Below, in pieces: positions 1-6,313 of a stretch of DNA of 10,947 bases. The stretch is from an uncultured Collinsella sp. (GTDB taxonomy: Bacteria; Actinomycetota; Coriobacteriia; Coriobacteriales; Coriobacteriaceae). The position numbers and the translations under genes are program-made. Numbering within the stretch: the first letter of the stretch is position 1; each line of letters opens with the position of its first letter. The notes under the pieces are model-generated. The model saw nothing but the letters and a program-made list of their open reading frames with translations, did no database searches and was not told where the DNA came from. The stretch is taken from NCBI GenBank assembly GCA_900542965.1, contig UQPY01000066.1, forward strand, positions 1-10,947. Reading direction: 5' to 3'.

Positions 1-612
1 ACGTGGCACTTCCACTACATGCAGTATCGCGTAATGGATGCCACCGGAAAATACGCGCTTTGCGACTGCACGGGCTACCGCTTGGACGGCACCGATACCG
101 AGCCCAGCATGTATGTGGGCATTATCGTCAACCGAAGCCTAGCGGATACGACCGACTCGGTAACGGGCCTGGGCGATGTCCACGCGCTGGTCAACGCTAT
201 TGGAGAGATGCGCCGCGTGCCGCACGAGGCAGGCTTTATTGCCATTAAGGTCGACGATATCGCCGAGGTCAATGCCCGCTTTGGATTCGATGCAGGCGAC
301 CGCGTGCTCGCCGAAAGCGCCGCCTGCCTCATGGATTGTTCGCGCGGCAAGGGCCGCCTGCTCCGCTCAACAGGACCGACATTCGTGGCGCTTTTCGACG
401 ACCTTGATCCCGAAGAGACCAACGCGATTGCAGAGGAGATCGAGCGGTTCCTGGGTTCGCCTGTGCTCATCGGATCGCTTGAATACCAGCCGCCCATTCG
501 CGTGGCTACGCTTCATCTGGACGCCGTCGACCGACAGCCCGTTTCCATTCTGAATGAGCTCAAAGCGCTACTTGAAGAAGCGCCGCAGGTACCGGGCACC
601 AAACTGGACTAG
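1..612 (+). CDS. PAS plus degenerate GGDEF domain protein, 5'-truncated
   Basis: The frame is open from base 1 to TAG at 610-612 and gives 203 residues with no start, so the N-terminus lies outside the window. Residues 5-48 read like the last strands of a PAS sensor domain. From about residue 53 a GGDEF fold follows: the block at 83-103 contains the N91 and GD (99-100) that diguanylate cyclases use for substrate contact. However, the position of the first metal-binding Asp is Lys83, and the signature motif is TGPTF (124-128) in place of GGDEF. Known cyclases need those acidic residues, so this domain is very probably catalytically dead and may act as a sensor, GTP-binding or dimerisation module. 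Any domains before the PAS (for example a DNA-binding or further sensor domain) cannot be seen. A strong hairpin follows 3 bases after the stop. Confidence 0.75.
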   Translation, partial: TWHFHYMQYRVMDATGKYALCDCTGYRLDGTDTEPSMYVGIIVNRSLADTTDSVTGLGDVHALVNAIGEMRRVPHEAGFIAIKVDDIAEVNARFGFDAGDRVLAESAACLMDCSRGKGRLLRSTGPTFVALFDDLDPEETNAIAEEIERFLGSPVLIGSLEYQPPIRVATLHLDAVDRQPVSILNELKALLEEAPQVPGTKLD

Positions 613-615
613 CGT

Positions 616-662
616 CGTGGGGCGCGATGTGAAACACAAGCCGTTTCGCATCGCGCCCCACG
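616..662 (+). terminator. Strong stem-loop after the PAS-GGDEF gene
   Basis: A perfect 14-bp stem pairs 616-629 with 649-662 (CGTGGGGCGCGATG and its complement). Past a single T/G step, an inner GAAAC/GTTTC helix (631-635 with 643-647) tops it with a 7-nt loop. It begins 3 bases after the stop codon, where an intrinsic terminator is expected. No U-run follows on either strand, so it may be a U-less terminator or a 3'-end stabilising hairpin. Confidence 0.55.
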
Positions 663-677
663 CCATCTGCTCTCTCG

Positions 678-686
678 TGCGATAAT
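678..686 (+). promoter_or_regulatory. Candidate extended -10 promoter for the flavoprotein gene
   Basis: TGCGATAAT at 678-686 fits the extended -10 pattern TGnTATAAT with one mismatch. It lies 37 bases upstream of the ATG at 724 and just after the hairpin that closes the previous gene. No good -35 is visible, because that region falls inside the hairpin. It is a pattern match only. Confidence 0.35.
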
Positions 687-723
687 CCTCCGCAGAAGTC
701 ACCAAAAGCAGAGGGAGTTTGTG

Positions 724-1347
724 ATGAAGGTTCTTTTGGTCAATGGCAGCCCCAAGGCAAACGGCAACACCGCCCGCGCGCTCGCCGAGGTCGCCGAGCA
801 ATTGCATGCCGAGGGCATCGATACCGAGGTGTTCCAGCTGGGCGCCAAGCCCATTCGCGACTGCATTGGCTGTGGCCAGTGCGGCAAGCTCGATTGCCGC
901 TGCACCTTTGACGACGACGTGGTGAACGAGCTGATCGCTGCCGCCGAGCAGGCAGATGGCTTTGTCTTTGGCTCCCCCGTCTACTACGCGCATCCCAGCG
1001 GACGCATCCTCTCGGCTCTCGACCGCGCATTCTATGCTGGCAGCAAGGCCTTTACGCACAAGCCGGGCGCCGCTGTCGCCGTTGCCCGCCGCGGCGGCAC
1101 GTCGACCACCTTCGATGTACTCAATAAATACTTCACCATCAACCAGATGCCCGTGGTCGCCTCCACCTATTGGAACAACGTCTTTGGCGCTGCGCCGGGC
1201 GAGGCCGCCCAGGACGCCGAGGGCCTTGCTACCATGCGAAACATCGGTAAAAACATGGCATGGCTCCTGCGTTGCATCGAGGCAGGCAAGGCTGACGGCA
1301 TCGATGCCCCCGAGGCCGATCGCGAGCGCACCAACTTCATTCGATAA
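724..1347 (+). CDS. Flavodoxin-fold NADPH-dependent FMN reductase family protein
   Basis: The 207-residue product opens with the flavin phosphate-binding loop GSPKANGNT (residues 8-16) after a short beta strand. It carries GSPVYY (83-88), the second FMN-contacting loop of the NADPH-dependent FMN reductase/iron-sulfur flavoprotein group. A cysteine cluster C47-x2-C50-x2-C53-x4-C58-x-C60 lies between them, as in flavoproteins that hold an Fe-S centre or redox-active cysteines. The family transfers electrons from NAD(P)H through FMN to quinones, nitro or azo compounds, or unknown partners in the cytoplasm; the substrate cannot be named here. ATG at 724 is chosen over GTG at 721 because GAGGGA (711-716) sits 7 bases before it. 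The gene ends in TAA at 1345-1347, and a 185-bp gap rich in RNA structure follows. Confidence 0.85.
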   Translation: MKVLLVNGSPKANGNTARALAEVAEQLHAEGIDTEVFQLGAKPIRDCIGCGQCGKLDCRCTFDDDVVNELIAAAEQADGFVFGSPVYYAHPSGRILSALDRAFYAGSKAFTHKPGAAVAVARRGGTSTTFDVLNKYFTINQMPVVASTYWNNVFGAAPGEAAQDAEGLATMRNIGKNMAWLLRCIEAGKADGIDAPEADRERTNFIR

Positions 1348-1351
1348 GTCC

Positions 1352-1523
1352 AGCGGTGGTCACCTCGAAGTTCTATCAATGTCAGCGAAAAGCCAGCTGA
1401 TGAGGCAAGGTGCCTTGAAAGAGGAGGGCGCTGGGCTTTTGCCCGCGCCCGACGATTGAAAGGCAGATTGCCCATCAGATGGCTTTGCAGCGTCGAGGTG
1501 ACCGCCGTTCGTTAGAACGGCGG
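1352..1523 (+). ncRNA. Candidate structured leader RNA upstream of the arsC-like gene
   Basis: Nearly the whole gap between two genes folds on paper. The closing helix P1 pairs 1354-1368 with 1493-1507 (15 bp, one G-U), extendable to 1352/1509. Inside, one long arm is built from 1388-1408 with 1468-1486 (interrupted by a G-A mismatch and a bulged A), then TGCCTT 1411-1416 with AAGGCA 1460-1465, then a GC-rich hairpin 1426-1450 with a TTTT loop and one bulge. Immediately downstream, H2 pairs 1502-1510 with 1515-1523 (9 bp, GTTA loop). H2 and P1 share bases 1502-1509, so they are mutually exclusive. Helix positions are read directly from the sequence. The role, whether a translation-controlling leader, a mobile-element RNA or something else, is inference. 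I could not assign it to a known riboswitch class. Confidence 0.6.
1495..1501 (+). promoter_or_regulatory. Candidate Shine-Dalgarno sequence held in helix P1
   Basis: GAGGTGA is a perfect 7-base match to the 16S anti-Shine-Dalgarno. It is 31 bases from the ATG at 1533, too far for ordinary use, and no start codon follows it at normal distance. If hairpin H2 (1502-1523, 22 nt) folds, the gap shrinks to about 9 nt. If P1 folds instead, 1361-1367 pairs with it. A second, weaker Shine-Dalgarno candidate, GGCGGA at 1519-1524, overlaps the 3' arm of H2. Confidence 0.4.
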
Positions 1524-1532
1524 AACATAGAT

Positions 1533-1874
1533 ATGAACGTGCAAATCTTCGGCACCAAAAAGTCCTTCGACACTAAGAAGGCCCAGCGCTATTTTAAAGA
1601 GCGCCGCATTAAGGTGCAGTTTATTGACCTTAAGGAAAAGGAGATGAGCAAAGGCGAGCTCACGAGCGTGATGCAGGCGGTCGGCGGCATCGACAAGCTG
1701 CTCAACCCCAAGGCCAAGGACGAGGAGACGCTCGCGCTCATCCAGCACCTCACCCCTAGCCAGCGCTTCGACAAGTTGCTCGAAAACCAGCAGGTTCTAG
1801 CCGAGCCCATCGTGCGCAACGGCAAGAAGGCCACCGTCGGCTATTGTCCCGATGTATGGGGAGCCTGGGAGTAG
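1533..1874 (+). CDS. ArsC/YffB-like thioredoxin-fold protein
   Basis: The 113-residue product begins MNVQIFGTKKSFDTKKA. This is the N-terminal strand-loop-helix of the ArsC/Spx/YffB family, and its length fits the compact YffB-like branch. Later blocks (FIDLKEKEMSKGEL; PIVRNGKKATVGYCPDVW near the C-terminus) include the family's cis-Pro-like IVRNGK region. From memory, relatives usually have a cysteine in the loop where this protein has Ser11. The only cysteine left is in the YCP near the C-terminus, so reductase activity is doubtful. An in-frame ATG at 1479 would add 18 residues lying inside the structured RNA; 1533 is preferred because the conserved fold starts there. The true role (arsenate or disulfide handling, or a regulator binding RNA polymerase as Spx does) cannot be told from sequence. 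Confidence 0.78.
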   Translation: MNVQIFGTKKSFDTKKAQRYFKERRIKVQFIDLKEKEMSKGELTSVMQAVGGIDKLLNPKAKDEETLALIQHLTPSQRFDKLLENQQVLAEPIVRNGKKATVGYCPDVWGAWE

Positions 1875-1960
1875 CCTGTGTTATTTGCCGGCGCGTGGGT
1901 ATAAGAGCAGGCGTTTGGCATAAGATTCAACTGTAAGCCATGTCTAACAAAGGAGGGCAC

Positions 1961-3091
1961 ATGCCCAACAAACCCGTGAAGATCATCATGCTTACCGGAT
2001 ACCTCGGTGCCGGCAAGACCACGCTGCTCAACCACATCCTCGCTAACGACGGCGGCATCCGCGCCGCCGTGATCGTCAACGATATCGGCGAGATCAACGT
2101 TGACGCCAGCCTCATCGCCGACGGCGGCCTTTCCGAGACCGACGACCTCATCCCGCTCACCAACGGCTGCATCTGCTGCACGCTTTCGGATGACCTTGCC
2201 AACCAGCTGCAGGGCATCGCCGATTCGGGCGACTTCGATTACATCATCATCGAGGCCTCGGGGATCTGCGAGCCCATCCCCATCGCCTACACCATCTCGA
2301 GCTTCTGCGACGAGGCCAAGGTGGGCGGCGAGCCCAAGCTTGCGCTCGACAACATCGTGGCCGTGGTCGACTGCGCCCGCATGTACGACGAGTTCAACGG
2401 CGGCCGCGACCTGCTGGCAGAGGATATCGACGAGGACGACATCGAAAGCCTGCTCATCCAGCAGATCGAGTTCTGCTCCACGCTGATCCTCAACAAGACC
2501 GATACCGTAACGCCCGAGCAGATCGCCGAGCTCAAGGCCATCGTGCGCAGCCTGCAGAAGGACGCCGTGATCGTCGAGGCTCAAAACGGCGAGGTTCCCA
2601 TGGAGGAGCTGCTCGATACCGACCGCTTCGACTTTATGCGCGCCTACAACTCCGCCGCCTGGATCGAGGCCATGGAGCACCCCGAGGAGCACGACGACCC
2701 CGAGGTGCTCGAATACGACATCGAGACCTTTGTATACTCGCGCCGCAAGCCGTTTGACCTGCAGAAGTTCACCGATTTTGTTGAGCAGGAGTGGCCCGAC
2801 GAGGTCATCCGCGTCAAGGGTCCGCTGTGGCAGGCCAGCAATCCGGACATGTGCTACATGTTTGAGCAGGCCGGCCACCAGATGCGCCTGATGGAGAACG
2901 GCCTGTTTGTTGACTCCGCGCCCGAGGGCGAGAAGCAGAAGATCATCGATGAGAACCCCGAGATCATGCAGATTTGGAACGACGAGACGGGCGACCGCAT
3001 GACGAGCCTGTGCATCATCGGCCGTCACATGGACAAGGACGCGCTCATCGCCTCCCTCGATGCCTGCCTGACCGACTGGCACCGCGCCTAG
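1961..3091 (+). CDS. COG0523/G3E family GTPase, CobW-like metallochaperone
   Basis: The 376-residue product has, in order, a Walker A loop GYLGAGKT (13-20), the family hallmark GCICC (69-73) that binds zinc or another metal, the switch-like block EASGICEP (98-105), and the guanine-specificity motif NKTD (178-181). A C-terminal CobW_C-like domain fills the last third. G3E GTPases of this group deliver metals to client enzymes or support zinc or cobalt homeostasis in the cytoplasm. No His-rich metal-binding stretch is present, and no metal transporter or cobalamin gene is adjacent, so metal and client are unknown. ATG at 1961 is chosen because AGGAGG (1951-1956) precedes it by 4 bases; the in-frame ATG at 1940 has no comparable site. 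The gene is followed by the stem-loop at 3130. Confidence 0.88.
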   Translation: MPNKPVKIIMLTGYLGAGKTTLLNHILANDGGIRAAVIVNDIGEINVDASLIADGGLSETDDLIPLTNGCICCTLSDDLANQLQGIADSGDFDYIIIEASGICEPIPIAYTISSFCDEAKVGGEPKLALDNIVAVVDCARMYDEFNGGRDLLAEDIDEDDIESLLIQQIEFCSTLILNKTDTVTPEQIAELKAIVRSLQKDAVIVEAQNGEVPMEELLDTDRFDFMRAYNSAAWIEAMEHPEEHDDPEVLEYDIETFVYSRRKPFDLQKFTDFVEQEWPDEVIRVKGPLWQASNPDMCYMFEQAGHQMRLMENGLFVDSAPEGEKQKIIDENPEIMQIWNDETGDRMTSLCIIGRHMDKDALIASLDACLTDWHRA

Positions 3092-3129
3092 GTTTATCCA
3101 AGCGGGCATTTTTCCGCTACGTAACCGCC

Positions 3130-3170
3130 AAACCACCACGAAGGTGCCTGTCCCCTTCGTGGTGGTTTTT
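3130..3170 (+). terminator. Intrinsic terminator-like hairpin between the G3E gene and trmL
   Basis: A perfect 15-bp stem pairs 3130-3144 with 3154-3168 around a 9-nt loop. The 3' arm ends in TTTTT (3166-3170). This has the textbook form of a Rho-independent terminator for the G3E GTPase transcript. Only 21 bases separate it from the trmL start, so it may also act as an attenuator in the trmL leader. Confidence 0.8.
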
Positions 3171-3191
3171 CGTTCTATGCCAAGGAGATTC

Positions 3192-3791
3192 ATGTTCAAC
3201 ATTGTGCTGTATGCGCCCGAGATTCCGGCCAATACGGGCAATATCGGCCGTACCTGCGTGGTCACCGGCGCCCATCTGCATCTGGTGGAGCCACTGGGCT
3301 TTTCGCTCGACGACAAGACGGTACGTCGCGCCGGCCTGGGCTACTGGCAGAATTTGGACGTGACGACCTATGCCAGCTGGGAGGATTTCCTTGCGCGCAA
3401 CGGTCTCTCCCCCGCCGACGAGCGCCTGCATCTGCTGACCAAAAAAGCACGCCGCACCTATGCGCAAAGTACCTACCGCGACGGTGACTTTTTGGTCTTT
3501 GGCAGCGAGAGCTCGGGGATTCCCGAGCCACTGCTTGCCGCGGCGCCCGAGCGCTGCGAGCGCATCCCGATGCTGCGCGATTGCGACTCACTCGATAACG
3601 CCGAGGCCTGGGAAGCCCACGAGGAATCGCTCGGGCATACCGAGGACAGCCACAAGGCAATCCTTCGGCAGGATATCTGCGGCAACTTCGTCAACCCGGA
3701 CGACTACCGCATCAGCGCGCTCAACCTCTCCAACAGCGCCGCCATCGTCCTCTACGAGGCTCTGCGCCAAACAGCCTTTCCGGGAATGTGA
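3192..3791 (+). CDS. trmL: tRNA (cytidine/uridine-34 2'-O)-methyltransferase, TrmL-like SPOUT enzyme
   Basis: The 199-residue product starts NIVLYAPEIPANTGNIGRTC (residues 3-22), the TrmL N-terminal signature. It carries LVEPLGF (31-37), the SAM-site motif GSESSGIP (104-111) and the C-terminal knot motif ALNLSNSAAIVLYEALRQ (176-193). TrmL methylates the ribose of the wobble nucleotide in leucine tRNAs using S-adenosylmethionine, in the cytoplasm. Compared with the roughly 157-residue E. coli enzyme there are about 40 extra residues, mainly at about 128-174, between the RIPM strand and the SALNLSNS knot. AAGGAG (3182-3187) sits 4 bases before ATG. The stop codon TGA (3789-3791) lies inside a palindromic repeat shared with two other gene ends in this window. 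The gene converges on the UvrA-like gene. Confidence 0.9.
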   Translation: MFNIVLYAPEIPANTGNIGRTCVVTGAHLHLVEPLGFSLDDKTVRRAGLGYWQNLDVTTYASWEDFLARNGLSPADERLHLLTKKARRTYAQSTYRDGDFLVFGSESSGIPEPLLAAAPERCERIPMLRDCDSLDNAEAWEAHEESLGHTEDSHKAILRQDICGNFVNPDDYRISALNLSNSAAIVLYEALRQTAFPGM

Positions 3792-3818
3792 CAAAGGGAC
3801 TGCCCCTTTGTCACATTC
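3784..3818. repeat. Palindromic repeat, copy 1, at convergent gene ends
   Basis: A perfect 15-bp inverted repeat pairs 3784-3798 with 3804-3818 around a 5-nt loop; the core is ATGTGACAAAGGG and its complement. It contains the trmL stop codon, and its far edge is 2 bases from the stop of the UvrA-like gene on the other strand, so it could serve both transcripts as a terminator or 3'-end stabiliser. No clear U-run follows. Closely similar copies occur at 6890-6922 and 8108-8138. Confidence 0.85.
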
Positions 3819-3820
3819 GG

Positions 3821-6313
3821 TTAGAGGTGGCGGCCGGTAATGCTTGTGGAGCAGGCCGCAATGTCGGCTGGCGTGCCGGCGCAGACGATTTGCCCGCCCG
3901 CGTCGCCACCGCCCGGGCCCATGTCGATCACGTAATCGGCGTTACGGATAAGGTCGAGATCGTGTTCGATCACGACAACCGTGGCGCCCTTGGCAACAAG
4001 GCCGTCGAACACACTCAGCAGTACCTGAACATCGAGCGGATGCAGACCAATCGTGGGCTCGTCAAACACAAACACGGCATCATCCTGCACACGACCCATC
4101 TCGCTCGCGAGCTTAAGACGCTGTGCCTCGCCGCCCGAAAGCGCCGGCGTGGGCTCACCAAGTGTGAGATAGCCCAAGCCCAGGTCGTGCAAGGTCTGCA
4201 AGCGCGTCTGGACCTTCTTGAGTCCCAGTGTGGCGTCGAGGGCCTCGTCCACACTCATGTCCATGAGCTGCGGCAACGTAAGTAGGCTCCCGTCCTTGCC
4301 CTCGCGATGGATATGCGAAGCCGCGTCTGCATAGCGAGAGCCGCGGCATGCGGGACAGACGATCTCAACATCGGGCAAAAACTGCACGTCGAGCGATATC
4401 GAGCCCGTGCCGTCGCACGTAGGGCAGCGCAAGGCACCGGTGTTGTAGCTAAAGGCGCCCGCCTTGTATCCCGCCGCCTTAGCCTCGGGCGTACGGGCAA
4501 AGGCGCGGCGCAGCTCATCATGGATGTCGGCATAGGTTGCCACCGTCGAGCGCACGTTGGCGCCGATGGGCGTGGCATCAATCAGGTTGGCGCGCGCGAT
4601 GCCCTCGGCATCGATCCAACGCACGTGCCCCGGCAGGCGCTCGCCAGCTGCCTGCGCCTTGAGCGCCGGAATGAGTGTCTCGAGCACCAACGTCGTCTTA
4701 CCCGAACCCGAAACGCCCGTCACCGCGACCAAGCGACCGCGCGGGATATCGACTTCGAGCGGTTTGACGGTATGGATGGTATCGGTCGCCATGCGGATAT
4801 GGCCCTGGTCGAACATTTCGTCGTCAGCCACCTGCGGCCGCAAGCGCTTGGGGTCTGCGCGCAAAAACGGTGCGATGCGGCTACCCTGCGATTGCTCGAC
4901 CTCATCCACCGTACCGGCGGCGATCACATTACCGCCGCCCGCTCCGGCAACGGGGCCCATCTCGACCAGATAATCGGCTTCCGCCAGTACGCGCGTATCG
5001 TGGTCGACAACGACCACGGTGTTGCCGTCATCCACCAGATCGCGCATTACGCCCACCAAGCCGTCGACATTGGCAGGATGCAAGCCGATCGAGGGCTCGT
5101 CCAGCACATAGAGCACACCTGTCGACCGGTTGCGCACCACGCGGGCGAGTTGCACGCGCTGGCGCTCACCTGTGGAGAGCGTGGCGCCGGCGCGATCGAG
5201 CGAAAGGTAATCGAGCCCCAGGTCGACCAGGCGACGAGCCGTGCTCAAAAACGAACCGCAGATATCCACTGCCATGGGCTGCATCTCGGTCGGCAAGGAT
5301 GCGGGCACGCCGCGCACCCACTCAATCGCCTCGCCCAGCGTCATGGCAGCCGCCTGTGCCAGATTGATACCGCGAACCTGGGGCTGGCGCGCAGCCTCGG
5401 AAAGACGCGTGCCGCCGCAATCGCGGCATGGGCCCTCGCGCAAAAAGCGCGCAACGCGTTTGAGACCCTTGTCGTCCTTAACCTTGGCGAGCGCATTCTC
5501 GACGGTATAGACGGCGTTGTAATAGGTAAAGTCGAGCGGCGTGGCGCCCTCGCCGTTTTTGGGAACGTAGAGAATGTGTTTCTTAACCGCCGGACCATGG
5601 AACACGATGTCGCGCTCTTTAGGCGTGAGCTGGTTAAACGGTACGTCGGTACGCACGCCCATCTCGCCGGCCACCTGCTTCATCAGATCCCACATGAGCG
5701 TGCCCCAGGGAAGGACCGCACCCTCGTTGATAGTCTTTGACTCGTCGGGCACCAGGCTCGCTTCGTCCACCTCGCGCATGACACCGGTACCGCCACAGGT
5801 GGGGCATGCACCGCCGCTATTGAAAGCCAAATCCTCGGCACTCGGCGCGTAGAACTCGCGGCCGCATGTCGGACACGTGAGCGACAAGCCTGCGGCCACG
5901 TTAAGGCTCGGCTCCACGCGCGCTCCGCAATGCGGGCACACGTGATGGGCGCAACGGCTAAAGAGCAGACGCAGGCTATTGTTGAGCTCGGTCATGGTGC
6001 CAAAGGTCGAGCGCACGCCTGGCACACTGGGGCGCTGATGCAACGCGAGCGCCGCCGGCACGTGCAAGACCTCATCCACCTGGGCATGTTCGGCCTGCGT
6101 CAGACGACGGCGAGTATAGGTGCTGAGCGCCTCCAGGTAACGGCGCGAGCCCTCGGCGTAAAGAACACCCAGCGCCAGCGAACTCTTGCCCGAGCCCGAC
6201 ACGCCGGCAATACCCACGAGCCTTCCCAGCGGAATATCGATATCGATGTCCTTGAGGTTATGGACGCGCGCACCGCGCACCTCGATAGCACTTGGTTGTT
6301 GCGACACCGTCAT
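3821..6313 (-). CDS. Short UvrA-like tandem ABC ATPase lacking the UvrB-binding domain
   Basis: The 830-residue product has two UvrA-type ABC modules. Module 1 has Walker A GVSGSGKS (37-44), zinc-type CxxC pairs (C126/C129, C147/C150, C170/C173, C296/C299), signature LSTGERQ (379-385) and Walker B LDEPSIG (404-410). Module 2 has Walker A GVSGSGKT (533-540), a CPTCDGTG...CPACRGSRY zinc module, signature LSGGE (725-729) and DEPTIGLHP. Canonical UvrA is about 940 residues. The missing stretch corresponds to the UvrB-binding domain, which should follow the RSTFGT block (101-106). It therefore probably does not load UvrB in ordinary nucleotide excision repair. Such UvrA2/DrrC-like paralogues are linked to DNA-damage or drug tolerance. 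The first signature LSTGE deviates from LSGGE. ATG at 6313 overlaps the GNAT stop (ATGA), and AAGGGGAG (6316-6323) precedes it; a longer upstream start at 6367 is not needed. Confidence 0.88.
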   Translation of the reverse strand: MTVSQQPSAIEVRGARVHNLKDIDIDIPLGRLVGIAGVSGSGKSSLALGVLYAEGSRRYLEALSTYTRRRLTQAEHAQVDEVLHVPAALALHQRPSVPGVRSTFGTMTELNNSLRLLFSRCAHHVCPHCGARVEPSLNVAAGLSLTCPTCGREFYAPSAEDLAFNSGGACPTCGGTGVMREVDEASLVPDESKTINEGAVLPWGTLMWDLMKQVAGEMGVRTDVPFNQLTPKERDIVFHGPAVKKHILYVPKNGEGATPLDFTYYNAVYTVENALAKVKDDKGLKRVARFLREGPCRDCGGTRLSEAARQPQVRGINLAQAAAMTLGEAIEWVRGVPASLPTEMQPMAVDICGSFLSTARRLVDLGLDYLSLDRAGATLSTGERQRVQLARVVRNRSTGVLYVLDEPSIGLHPANVDGLVGVMRDLVDDGNTVVVVDHDTRVLAEADYLVEMGPVAGAGGGNVIAAGTVDEVEQSQGSRIAPFLRADPKRLRPQVADDEMFDQGHIRMATDTIHTVKPLEVDIPRGRLVAVTGVSGSGKTTLVLETLIPALKAQAAGERLPGHVRWIDAEGIARANLIDATPIGANVRSTVATYADIHDELRRAFARTPEAKAAGYKAGAFSYNTGALRCPTCDGTGSISLDVQFLPDVEIVCPACRGSRYADAASHIHREGKDGSLLTLPQLMDMSVDEALDATLGLKKVQTRLQTLHDLGLGYLTLGEPTPALSGGEAQRLKLASEMGRVQDDAVFVFDEPTIGLHPLDVQVLLSVFDGLVAKGATVVVIEHDLDLIRNADYVIDMGPGGGDAGGQIVCAGTPADIAACSTSITGRHL

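Noticed and set aside
1397..1420. Hammerhead-ribozyme-like core: CTGATGA ... GAAA
   Set aside because: A hammerhead needs the stem II closing pair directly before GAAA; here TT intervenes, and no cleavage site with the right flanking helices is visible. The CTGATG also pairs better with CATCAG at 1473-1478.
1352..1509. Retron msr-msd RNA (flanking inverted repeats around a long hairpin)
   Set aside because: No reverse transcriptase gene follows, only an arsC-like gene, and no short msr stem-loops are evident beside the long arm.
1352..1509. MITE bounded by 15-17 bp terminal inverted repeats
   Set aside because: No target-site duplication is visible on the flanks, and the right repeat is shared with a second hairpin linked to translation of the next gene. 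Not excluded, but weaker than the leader reading.
1479..1532. Longer arsC-like protein starting at ATG 1479
   Set aside because: The added 18 residues (MALQRRGD...) lie inside the structured RNA, resemble no part of the family, and lack a Shine-Dalgarno.
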